Shown here piece after piece: positions 17,491 through 24,089 of a DNA stretch of 64,000 bases. Under the pieces are notes generated by a model. It saw only the letters and a program-made list of their open reading frames with translations, was not told where the DNA came from and did not search any database. Where the stretch lies: positions 310,001 through 374,000 of the forward strand of contig NZ_JADEKP010000002.1 of the NCBI RefSeq assembly GCF_015234215.1. Reading direction: 5' to 3'. Positions within the stretch are counted from its first letter, which is position 1, and each line of letters opens with the position of its first letter. The translations under genes were made by a program, and so were the position numbers. This stretch comes from Clostridium chrysemydis. Lineage in GTDB: Bacteria > Bacillota > Clostridia > Clostridiales > Clostridiaceae.

Positions 17491-17567
17491 ACAAAAGATA
17501 AAGTAACTATAAACAAAAGATAAATTTAAAAAACAAAAGATAAGATTTAATTAGAACGAAAGATAAA
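17491..17567. repeat. Four phased copies of an ACAAAAGATAAA element
   Basis: Copies start at 17491, 17513, 17533 (last base G) and 17556 (ACGAAAGATAAA), spaced 22, 20 and 23 bases, close to two DNA turns. They lie between the deoB stop and its terminator. Function unknown. Confidence 0.6.
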
Positions 17568-17582
17568 TAATTGTAGTTTTTT

Positions 17583-17613
17583 AAGAGCGAGCCATTTTGG
17601 CTCGTTTTTATTT
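17583..17613 (+). terminator. Terminator of the udp-deoB operon
   Basis: CGAGCC-ATTTT-GGCTCG hairpin followed by T5, about 130 bases after deoB. Confidence 0.8.
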
Positions 17614-17616
17614 TCC

Positions 17617-17670
17617 TTGAAAAAGGAAAATTGTAGTAGTATAATTTAATTAAGCAATTACTTAATTAAA
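17617..17670 (+). promoter_or_regulatory. Promoter and palindromic operator of the ArsR-NifX gene
   Basis: TTGAAA at 17617-17622, 17-bp spacer, TATAAT at 17640-17645. Immediately downstream is a perfect palindrome, TTTAATTAAG-caatta-CTTAATTAAA (17645-17670), overlapping the transcription start. This is the position and symmetry expected for ArsR-family autorepression. Confidence 0.75.
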
Positions 17671-17682
17671 TTAGGAGGGGCT

Positions 17683-18408
17683 ATGATAGAAGAGATTAAA
17701 GTTTTTAAAGCATTAAGTGATGAAACTAGGGTTAAAATTTTGCTCCTAATTTCAAAAAAGAGCATGTGTGCAAAAGGAATTGCAAGAGAAGTAAAACTAA
17801 CTGAATCTGCTGTATCGCAGCATATTAAGGTTTTAAAAGAATCAAACTTAATAGTTGGCTATAAAATTGGATATCATATTATTTATGATTTAAACATAGA
17901 TGTTTTAGAGAAAGCATCTAATATGATTCGTAGCATAGTTGATTTAGATAAAACTCATAGAAAAGAATCGGTTAGTAAATTATGTATCAGGGATTGTAAA
18001 CATATTAAATGTTTAAATAATAAAATAGAGGAGGAAATAGTAATGAGAGTATGTTTTCCAGTTAAAGAAAATGAAGGAATGAGTAGTATGCCTTACGGAC
18101 ATTTTGGTACTGCACCTCTTTTTGTAATTTGTGATTTAGAAAAGAAAGAGGTAAAAACTATTAATAACGGAGACTTAGGGCATGAACACGGAAAGTGTCA
18201 ACCGATGAAAGCATTAGGTGGAGCAGATATAGATGCTGTTATAGTAGGTGGTATTGGTGCTGGTGCTATAACTAAATTAAATTCTATGGGAATAAAGGTT
18301 TATAAAGCAGTATCTGGAGATATTGAATCAAATATTAAAGCTTTAGAGTTAAACGAATTACAAGAGTTCTCAAGTACTCATACTTGTAGTCATAACTGCA
18401 CTCATTAA
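17683..18408 (+). CDS. ArsR-family regulator fused to a NifX/NifB-like FeMo-cofactor-binding domain
   Basis: 241 residues. Residues 1-95 are an ArsR winged helix (FKALSDETRVKILLLI, SAVSQHIKVLKES). A linker carries C101, C105 and C110. Residues 121-241 are a dinitrogenase iron-molybdenum cofactor (NifX/NafY) domain (MRVCFPVKENEG, GHFGTAPLFVI, DAVIVGGIGAGA) ending in a His/Cys tail, H233-x-C235-x-H237-x-C239-x-H241. The ArsR helix has C29 but not the classical CxC metal pair. AGAGGAGGAA at 18027-18036 lies before Met121, so the NifX part may also be made alone. Probably an autoregulated metal or Fe-S sensor; no nitrogenase genes are nearby. Confidence 0.85.
   Translation: MIEEIKVFKALSDETRVKILLLISKKSMCAKGIAREVKLTESAVSQHIKVLKESNLIVGYKIGYHIIYDLNIDVLEKASNMIRSIVDLDKTHRKESVSKLCIRDCKHIKCLNNKIEEEIVMRVCFPVKENEGMSSMPYGHFGTAPLFVICDLEKKEVKTINNGDLGHEHGKCQPMKALGGADIDAVIVGGIGAGAITKLNSMGIKVYKAVSGDIESNIKALELNELQEFSSTHTCSHNCTH
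18043..18408 (+). CDS. Possible internally initiated NifX-like protein
   Basis: In-frame ATG 18043 (Met121 of the preceding entry) has a near-perfect AGGAGG seven bases upstream, stronger than most true starts in this window, and begins exactly at the NifX-like domain boundary. It would give a free 121-residue cofactor-binding protein from the same mRNA. This may be a relic of two formerly separate genes. No stop separates the domains, so both products are possible. Confidence 0.5.
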   Translation: MRVCFPVKENEGMSSMPYGHFGTAPLFVICDLEKKEVKTINNGDLGHEHGKCQPMKALGGADIDAVIVGGIGAGAITKLNSMGIKVYKAVSGDIESNIKALELNELQEFSSTHTCSHNCTH

Positions 18409-18414
18409 ATTAAA

Positions 18415-18455
18415 AAAAATCCTAGAAGTTATATATAACTTTTAGGATTTTTTTA
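18415..18455 (+). terminator. Terminator after the ArsR-NifX gene
   Basis: AAATCCTA(G)AAGTTATAT pairs with ATATAACTTTTAGGATTT; T run follows. Confidence 0.85.
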
Positions 18456-18556
18456 TTTATAAGTAAAATCTTATTATTATGATAAAAACAATATATATTA
18501 TTTATAAGTGGATTAGGTATATAATTAAATTAAAGTTAATTATAGGGAGATTTAAA

Positions 18557-19282
18557 ATGGGTAACAAACTAACAAGTGAAGAAAAAGCAAATTTAAAAAA
18601 GATTGGGATTATTAATCAAAAGCAAGAAGAGTATTATACAGTCAGATTTTTAAGTGATGTTGGCTATTTTAAAGCAGAGCAAATAGAAGCTTTAGCTAAG
18701 ATAGCAAGAGATTTTGGAAATGGTGAAATAAGCTTAACTAGTAGATTAACTATAGAAATTCCGTTTATAAAAGAAGAAAATATAAATAAAGTTATAGATA
18801 GAGCGAAAGAAGAAAAACTAAGAATTGGTGGTGCAGGTAATACAGTTCGTGCAATAGTTTCTTGTAAGGGGACTGTTTGTAAACACGGAATGATAGATAC
18901 TAGAAAACTTTCTAAAGAAATAGAAGATGAGTTTTTAGGAAGAGAAGTCCCATCTAAATTTAAGATAGGTATATTTGGTTGTATGAATAGTTACGGGAAA
19001 GCTCAAAGTAATGATTTTGCAGTGATTCCAAAGTTTAATATAGCTATGAACGAGATGGACTTTTTGGTATTTTTAGGAGGAAGAGCTGGAAGAAAAGCTA
19101 GGAAGGCAAATCCTATGAAAAAGAAGTTCAAAGAAGATGATTTAATTAGACTTTTAGATAAAACTATAGAATTTTTCAATGAAAATGCTACAAAAAAAGA
19201 AAGATTTGCAGAGGTTATAGAAAGACTTGGTGAAAATAAAGTAGAAGATGAGATAATTAAAAAATTTAAAGCTGAAATTTAA
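18557..19282 (+). CDS. Small nitrite/sulfite-reductase-like Fe-S protein with an altered cluster motif
   Basis: 241 residues. Contains a ferredoxin-like sulfite-reductase half domain (~25-95, YTVRFLSDVGYFKAEQ, SLTSRLTIEIP) and the siroheme/4Fe-4S repeat. Cysteines C103 and C108 lie in SCKGTVCKHG and C142 in GCMNSYGKAQ. Relatives read GCPNSC or GCPNNC here, so the fourth cysteine, which bridges the cluster to siroheme, is Tyr146. The C-terminal part lacks a separate ferredoxin domain. ATG 18557 has GGGAGAT upstream; a longer frame from 18479 has no ribosome site. It could be a non-catalytic redox or cluster protein. Confidence 0.75.
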   Translation: MGNKLTSEEKANLKKIGIINQKQEEYYTVRFLSDVGYFKAEQIEALAKIARDFGNGEISLTSRLTIEIPFIKEENINKVIDRAKEEKLRIGGAGNTVRAIVSCKGTVCKHGMIDTRKLSKEIEDEFLGREVPSKFKIGIFGCMNSYGKAQSNDFAVIPKFNIAMNEMDFLVFLGGRAGRKARKANPMKKKFKEDDLIRLLDKTIEFFNENATKKERFAEVIERLGENKVEDEIIKKFKAEI

Positions 19283-19301
19283 AAAAAGAGATGAGTTAAT
19301 T

Positions 19302-19634
19302 ATGAAATACAAAGAAATAGTTATAAAAGAAACTAAAGAAATAGATAAGTTTTTTAATAAAAATAAAGAATATGAAAATTTTATAAAAGATAAAATAAAA
19401 AATGATACTATAAAACTTATAGAAGAAAAGCCATATAAGATTAAAACTTGTAGAGGATTAAAATACTCTGGAAAAACTATTTTTGAATTCAAATTAATAT
19501 ATAATAAATTTTTAGCTTGGAGAGTAGCATATATCTATAATGAAGATGAGATAGCTATATTTTTTATATCGAATGTTTTAATTAAAAATGAGTTCATAAA
19601 AGAGTTAAGTAAGTCAAGAGGTGTATCTAAATGA
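19302..19634 (+). CDS. Small protein of unknown function, possibly RelE/ParE-like
   Basis: 110 residues, not recognised with certainty. The order helix (EIDKFFNKNKEYENFIKDKI), then KTCRGLKYSGKTIFEFKL, LAWRVAYIYNEDEIAIFFISN and a Lys-rich end recalls the RelE/ParE/HigB toxin fold, in which a GLFELR-like strand is followed by RVLY and a hydrophobic strand. It overlaps the next small gene by four bases (ATGA), so the pair is co-translated. It follows the sulfite-reductase-like gene by 20 bases. The fold assignment is a weak pattern match; no catalytic residues can be named. Confidence 0.5.
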   Translation: MKYKEIVIKETKEIDKFFNKNKEYENFIKDKIKNDTIKLIEEKPYKIKTCRGLKYSGKTIFEFKLIYNKFLAWRVAYIYNEDEIAIFFISNVLIKNEFIKELSKSRGVSK

Positions 19635-19897
19635 TGGTTAGTAATTTAGAATTTATAAATATAACTATGACCTCCTTAAAAAGGATTAGTGAAAACTCAA
19701 AGGTTCAGTTTAAAACTTTCAAAAAAGATAGAAAGGTTGAAATAATTAAACTTAAAGAAGGCTTTACTATCATAGAAAAAGGTTTTAGAGATACGACTTT
19801 TGAAAATTTAGATTATAAAGAGGTAAAGAAGCATTTAAAAGATATTCAAAAAATAGAATTTCCAAGAAGTAATAAGCTTTGGTATAAAATAGTCTAG
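19631..19897 (+). CDS. Small protein of unknown function coupled to the preceding gene
   Basis: 88 residues (87 from the adjacent second ATG at 19634). Basic, no membrane segment or signal peptide, no motif I recognise; the C-terminal half (FENLDYKEVKKHLKDIQKIEFPRS) looks helical. It starts inside the stop region of the upstream gene (ATGA overlap) and is followed by a terminator, so it closes the operon. If the upstream protein is toxin-like, this would be the antitoxin position, but no DNA-binding helix-turn-helix is visible. Confidence 0.5.
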   Translation: MMVSNLEFINITMTSLKRISENSKVQFKTFKKDRKVEIIKLKEGFTIIEKGFRDTTFENLDYKEVKKHLKDIQKIEFPRSNKLWYKIV

Positions 19898-19919
19898 ATA
19901 TGTTTTCTAGGCTATTTTT
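19888..19919 (+). terminator. Terminator after the small gene pair
   Basis: AATAGTCTAGA / TCTAGGCTATT (one G-T pair) and T5, overlapping the stop codon. Confidence 0.75.
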
Positions 19920-19957
19920 GTTATAATAATTATATTATTTTAAAAAGAGGTAGATAT

Positions 19958-20347
19958 ATGAGAATTAAAAGAATACATCACGTAGCAATAATTTGTAAAG
20001 ATTATAAAAGGTCTAAAGACTTTTATGTAAATATATTAGGGTTTAAAATAGTTCATGAAGCTTACAGAAAAGAAAGGGAATCATATAAGTTAGATTTAGA
20101 GTTATTTAATAATAAAATAGAATTATTTTCTTTTAAAGATTCACCTAAAAGACCTAGCTATCCTGAAGCTTTAGGGCTTAGACACTTAGCTTTTGAGGTT
20201 TCTGATATTGAAAGAGAGGTTGAGTTTTTAAAAAGTAATAATATAGATGTAGAAGATATAAGAATTGATGAATTCACAGGGAAAAAATTTACTTTCTTTA
20301 GCGACCCAGATGGACTTCCTTTAGAACTATATGAAATAAAAGAATAA
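19958..20347 (+). CDS. VOC (glyoxalase/dioxygenase) family protein
   Basis: 129 residues with two beta-alpha-beta3 halves. The N-terminal motif IKRIHHVAIICKDYKRSKDFY and the mid-protein GLRHLAFEVSDIE supply His ligands; E in IELFSF and PLELYEI supply the Glu ligands, the His/Glu set of a metal-binding glyoxalase-I-like protein such as YaeR. The true substrate is unknown and it may be a lyase, isomerase or resistance protein. AAAGAGGT precedes ATG 19958. It is convergent with the HxlR gene and shares its terminator. Confidence 0.8.
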   Translation: MRIKRIHHVAIICKDYKRSKDFYVNILGFKIVHEAYRKERESYKLDLELFNNKIELFSFKDSPKRPSYPEALGLRHLAFEVSDIEREVEFLKSNNIDVEDIRIDEFTGKKFTFFSDPDGLPLELYEIKE

Positions 20348-20365
20348 GGATATCCTTATTCTTTT
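20338..20365. terminator. Palindromic bidirectional terminator
   Basis: Perfect palindrome AGAATAAGGATATCCTTATTCT (20341-20362) flanked by A and T runs, between convergent genes. Confidence 0.65.
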
Positions 20366-20688
20366 ATTTCTTTAAAATATTTTTTTGACCAATCCTCTAA
20401 AGAATGTAATACTTTAGCTAAATCTTTTCCTTTAGGAGTTAGAAAGTATTCTACTTTTGGAGGATTTTCTAGGTAATCAACTTTTTCTATTAAATCATCT
20501 TCTTCAAGTTCTTTTAACTTTTCAGTTAAAACCTTGTGGCTTATAGAGGGTGTTATCCTTTGAAGTTCTAAAAATCTTTTTTCACCATTATCTAGGTGGC
20601 ACAAAATAACTGCTTTCCATTTTCCACGTATAAGTTCCATAGCTAGATCTAATAAACAAACATAATTTTTATCTTTATAATTTATCAT
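20356..20688 (-). CDS. HxlR-family transcriptional regulator
   Basis: 110 residues, a single winged-helix domain of the HxlR/YodB type: LIRGKWKAVILCHL in the first helices, LQRITPSISHKVLTEKLKELEEDDLI in the recognition region, and PPKVEYFLTPKGKDL in the wing. C11 in the N-terminal segment YVCLLDLAMEL is at a position where redox-sensing members carry their cysteine. It is divergent from an old-yellow-enzyme gene, a common pairing for quinone or electrophile sensing, so it probably regulates that gene and itself. Confidence 0.85.
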   Translation of the reverse strand: MINYKDKNYVCLLDLAMELIRGKWKAVILCHLDNGEKRFLELQRITPSISHKVLTEKLKELEEDDLIEKVDYLENPPKVEYFLTPKGKDLAKVLHSLEDWSKKYFKEIKE

Positions 20689-20752
20689 AAAAATATCTCC
20701 TAAAAATCTTTTCTTATAGTATATAATAACAGAAAAAAATGAAAATAATATA

Positions 20753-20800
20753 GTTACTAAAAAGTGCGTACTTATATAAAAGGGTCAATAGAAATATACT
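20753..20800 (+). promoter_or_regulatory. Candidate HxlR operator and reductase promoter
   Basis: TACTAAAAAGTGCGTACTT (about 20755-20773) contains overlapping ACT/AGT half sites. TTATAT at 20772-20777, 17-bp spacer and TATACT at 20795-20800 give a weak promoter toward the reductase. Confidence 0.4.
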
Positions 20801-20833
20801 AAACACATAAGAATTTTTAAGGAGCGAGAAAAT

Positions 20834-21949
20834 ATGAAAAGTTTATTTGATAAAACAAATCTAAATGGAATGAATATGAAAAATAGATTTATAAGGGGTG
20901 CTTTGTGGGAAGAACTTGCAGATAGCAAAGGGCATTTAACAGATGAACTTATAAATGTATATGAAGAACTTGCAAAAGGTGGAGTTTCAACTATCATTAC
21001 AGGGTATGCATTTATAACAGAAGAAGAGCAGCCAAACCCTAGAATGATGGGAATATATAATGATTCATTTATAGAAGAATATAAAAAATTCACAGATAGA
21101 ATCCACAGCTTAGGCTCAAACATAATAATGCAAATAGTTTACGGCGGATTTATGACAAATTTTAATACAGAAGATAGAGTTATATTTGGTCCGTCAAGTA
21201 TTCAAAACGAACAAACAAAAACTTTTGCAAAAGAAATGACTAAAGAAGATATAAAATATATAGTTAATGCATTTTCTGAAGCTGCACTTAGAGTTAAAAA
21301 GTCAGGATTTGATGGAGTTGAAATACACGCAGGGCACGGATATTTATTAAGTCAATTCTTATCTCCTTACTATAATAAAAGAAATGATGAGTACGGTGGT
21401 TCTATAGAAAATAGAGGTAGAATAATATTTGAAGTTTATGAAAGCATAAGAAAAAAGGTAGGAGACGACTTTAGAGTTTTAATAAAATTAAATTCTTCAG
21501 ATTACGTAAAAGAAGGTGGCTTAACTATAGAAGATAGTCTATATGTAGCTAAAAAGCTAAGTAGCCTTGGAATTGATGCAATTGAAGTTACAGGAGGAAA
21601 TGAGTCTATAACAGAGGTAGCTAAAAATAATTTAGGGGCAGCTAGAACTAAGGTTAAATTATCAAAAGATAATGAATCATACTTTAAAGATTATGCAATA
21701 AGATTAAGTAAAGAGGTAGATACAAAGGTAATTTTAATTGGAGGAAACAGGCACTTAGATGTTATGGAAGATATATTAAATAATTCAAATATAGAATACT
21801 TTACTATGTCTAGACCTTTAACTTGCGAGCCAGATTTGATTAATATTTGGGAAAGCGGAAACTTAAAAGAACCAAAATGCGTATCTTGTAACGGATGCTA
21901 TAGCACGTATGGGAAAAGGTGCATATTAAATGGTGCAAAAAGATTATAA
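20834..21949 (+). CDS. NADH:flavin oxidoreductase, old yellow enzyme family
   Basis: 371 residues. FMN-dependent TIM-barrel reductase of alkenes, quinones or electrophiles. Family motifs: HAGHGYLLSQFLSPYYNKR (active site and FMN region), RFRGALWEE-type N-terminal strand, LIKLNSSD and VILIGGNRHL. The C-terminus CVSCNGCYSTYGKRC has four cysteines in the style of the 4Fe-4S-containing branch (2,4-dienoyl-CoA or trimethylamine dehydrogenase-like), but the NAD(P)-binding second half of those enzymes is absent. AAGGAGCG precedes ATG 20834. It is divergent from HxlR, its likely regulator. Confidence 0.87.
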   Translation: MKSLFDKTNLNGMNMKNRFIRGALWEELADSKGHLTDELINVYEELAKGGVSTIITGYAFITEEEQPNPRMMGIYNDSFIEEYKKFTDRIHSLGSNIIMQIVYGGFMTNFNTEDRVIFGPSSIQNEQTKTFAKEMTKEDIKYIVNAFSEAALRVKKSGFDGVEIHAGHGYLLSQFLSPYYNKRNDEYGGSIENRGRIIFEVYESIRKKVGDDFRVLIKLNSSDYVKEGGLTIEDSLYVAKKLSSLGIDAIEVTGGNESITEVAKNNLGAARTKVKLSKDNESYFKDYAIRLSKEVDTKVILIGGNRHLDVMEDILNNSNIEYFTMSRPLTCEPDLINIWESGNLKEPKCVSCNGCYSTYGKRCILNGAKRL

Positions 21950-21952
21950 TAT

Positions 21953-21989
21953 AAAGAGATGTTTAACTTTCTAGTAAAACATCCCTTTA
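21953..21989 (+). terminator. Probable terminator after the reductase gene
   Basis: AAAG(A)GATGTTT pairs with AAACATC(C)CTTT, one internal mismatch, AT-rich downstream. Confidence 0.5.
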
Positions 21990-22033
21990 TATATTTGTGT
22001 TATTATTTATGATATAGAATTTGGAGGTGCAAT

Positions 22034-22675
22034 ATGAATATCCTAATAGCGGATGATGAAGAGAAAATGGTTAAAATATTAAAAGCATACTTTGAAAATG
22101 AAGGATTTAATGTAATATACGCATATGACGGACAAGAAGCCTTAGATAAATTCTTTGAATATAACATAAGTTTGGCTATTTTAGATTGGATGATGCCTAA
22201 AATAGATGGGATAGAAGTATGTAAATATATAAAAGAAAACAGTAGTGCAAAAGTTTTAATGTTAACTGCAAAAGAAGATATGGATGATGAATTTAATGCT
22301 TTAAATTCAGGTGCTGATGAATATATAAAAAAGCCATTTGACCCAAGGATTTTGATTTTAAGGGCAAAAAAACTAATAAATGAAAAAGAAAAATTAAAAG
22401 TTAAAGATATAGTAATAAATACTGAGGAAAAGAAAGCATATAAAGGAAGCGAACTATTGAAATTAACCAAAATTGAATATGATCTATTAAATATGTTTAT
22501 TAAAAATAAAGGGATAATTTTATCAAGAGATAAGATTATTGAAATAGTATGGGGAATAGGATATGACGGAGATTATAGAACTGTAGATACGCATATTAGA
22601 AGGCTTAGAAGTAAAACATATGAAGATCTTATAAAAACATATAGAGGAATTGGATATTCTTTGGAGGTGGATTAA
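22034..22675 (+). CDS. OmpR-family response regulator
   Basis: 213 residues. The receiver domain has the acidic pair D7/D8, phosphoacceptor D51 in AILDWMMP, and KKPFDP with the conserved Lys. The C-terminal winged-helix DNA-binding domain has KLTKIEYDLLNMF, DGDYRTVDTHIRRLRSK and YRGIGYSLEVD. It is paired with the histidine kinase whose gene overlaps or abuts its 3' end. GGAGGTGCAAT precedes ATG 22034. The signal is unknown; the next genes encode a metallophosphoesterase and no transporter. Confidence 0.93.
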   Translation: MNILIADDEEKMVKILKAYFENEGFNVIYAYDGQEALDKFFEYNISLAILDWMMPKIDGIEVCKYIKENSSAKVLMLTAKEDMDDEFNALNSGADEYIKKPFDPRILILRAKKLINEKEKLKVKDIVINTEEKKAYKGSELLKLTKIEYDLLNMFIKNKGIILSRDKIIEIVWGIGYDGDYRTVDTHIRRLRSKTYEDLIKTYRGIGYSLEVD

Positions 22676-22676
22676 A

Positions 22677-24056
22677 ATTAAGATAAATAAAAAGATATCT
22701 TTAGTTGTATCTTTAGTAATTATTTGTGTTTTAGGTTTTTCAACTTTAATTAATACTATTTTTGTATCTAAATATTATATATACGAAAAAAGTAAGATTA
22801 TTAACAAAGTATATGAAAATATATCAAAGCTTACTCTAAAGGAAACGATAGATGATATTAAGTTTTTAGAAGATAAATATGGAGTTAAAATAGCTTATAC
22901 GAAATATACAAAAAATATTGATAATGTAAATGAAAATATAAAAGATCAATTTTTTAATAAGGGAATAAAGTTAAATAAGTTTTGGATAACAGAAGATACT
23001 CTTTTAAAATCTAAAGAGGATAAAGTAAATAAAATATATTATCAAAATGAATCAAAATATAAGGTGTTTGCAAGTATATTTTTAAAAGAAGATTACATAT
23101 TTGTTATTGGAGTTCCTATGGAGTTTGTAAATGAAACTTTAGGTATAGTAAATAAATTTAATATTATATTACTTATAGTATCTATTGTAATAATAACTAT
23201 TTTAATTTACTTTTTCTCAAAAAGATTAGTTAAACCTTTAGAAAATTTAAAAGATTTAGCTAAAGATATATCTAATTTAAACTTTAGAAAAGAAGAAATT
23301 AAAACAGGTGATGAGATAGAAGAGTTATCTATAGCTATAAACACTATGAGTGAAAATTTAGAAAGTGCAAACAAAAAGATAAATGATAAAAATGAAATGC
23401 TTAAAGGTGTTATTTCAGGAATTTCTCACGAATTTAAAACGCCATTATCATTAATTAAAATATATGGTAGGGGAATAAAAGATGGTTTAGACGATGGAAC
23501 GTATTTAGACACTATAGAAGAAGAAGCTGATGATTTAAATAATCTTGTAAACGAACTTTTAGTTTGGGCTAAAACAGAGACAAAAGAATTAGAGTTAAAA
23601 TCATTAAATTTAGAGGAAATACTATTAGAAACTTTAAATAAATATAGTGTATTAATAAAAGAAAGCAATATAGAGATTTATAAAGATATAGAAACTTTAA
23701 ATATAATAGGAGATAAGGCTTTAATTAATTTATTATTATCAAACCTTGTATCTAATAGTATAAAATACACAGATAATAATAAAATAGAAATTAAAATAGA
23801 TAAAGATAAGAAAGTGTTTAAAATAAGAAATGGTAATAGAGAAAAAGTTTCAAACACTGATGATTTAATTAAGCCTTTTTATGTAATAAATAAATCTAGA
23901 AATAAAGAACTTTCTGGGACAGGACTTGGACTTACTATAGTAAATAATATTTGTAAAGCGCACGAGTTTAAGCTTGAAATTAATTCAAAAGATAATTATA
24001 TAGAATTTAATATTTATTTTGATGGATGTAACAGTAGTGTAACAAAAGGAAGATAA
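22677..24056 (+). CDS. Membrane sensor histidine kinase
   Basis: About 459 residues from the chosen start. TM1 (~5-27), extracytoplasmic sensor (~30-155), TM2 (~160-182), HAMP, HisKA with the phosphorylated His in ISHEFKTPLSLIKIYG, and HATPase with LLSNLVSNSIKYT (N box) and SGTGLGLTIV (G box). Start choice: GGAGGTGG at 22662-22669 is followed at the right distance by ATT 22677. A TTG at 22650 in the same frame lies upstream of that ribosome site and would overlap the regulator gene by 26 bases. It phosphorylates the adjacent OmpR-type regulator. Confidence 0.9.
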   Translation: MKINKKISLVVSLVIICVLGFSTLINTIFVSKYYIYEKSKIINKVYENISKLTLKETIDDIKFLEDKYGVKIAYTKYTKNIDNVNENIKDQFFNKGIKLNKFWITEDTLLKSKEDKVNKIYYQNESKYKVFASIFLKEDYIFVIGVPMEFVNETLGIVNKFNIILLIVSIVIITILIYFFSKRLVKPLENLKDLAKDISNLNFRKEEIKTGDEIEELSIAINTMSENLESANKKINDKNEMLKGVISGISHEFKTPLSLIKIYGRGIKDGLDDGTYLDTIEEEADDLNNLVNELLVWAKTETKELELKSLNLEEILLETLNKYSVLIKESNIEIYKDIETLNIIGDKALINLLLSNLVSNSIKYTDNNKIEIKIDKDKKVFKIRNGNREKVSNTDDLIKPFYVINKSRNKELSGTGLGLTIVNNICKAHEFKLEINSKDNYIEFNIYFDGCNSSVTKGR

Positions 24057-24089
24057 AGTATCACTAAAGACTAAAGAAAAGGTGATACT
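24057..24089 (+). promoter_or_regulatory. Hairpin covering the metallophosphoesterase ribosome site
   Basis: AGTATCAC (24057-24064) is complementary to GTGATACT (24082-24089), which contains the GGTGAT ribosome site and ends at the ATG. Confidence 0.5.

Noticed and set aside
17491-17567. CRISPR-like array
   Set aside because: The repeats are only 12 bases with 8-11-base gaps, no dyad and no cas genes; kept as a phased repeat.
19154-19492. Minus-strand open frame over the sulfite-reductase-like gene end and the small gene
   Set aside because: Phe/Ile/Ser-rich composition typical of antisense AT-rich DNA and no ribosome site; the plus-strand genes have normal composition and coupling.
22003-22470. 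Minus-strand open frame over the OmpR regulator gene
   Set aside because: Shadow frame opposite a gene with clear receiver motifs; no ribosome site.
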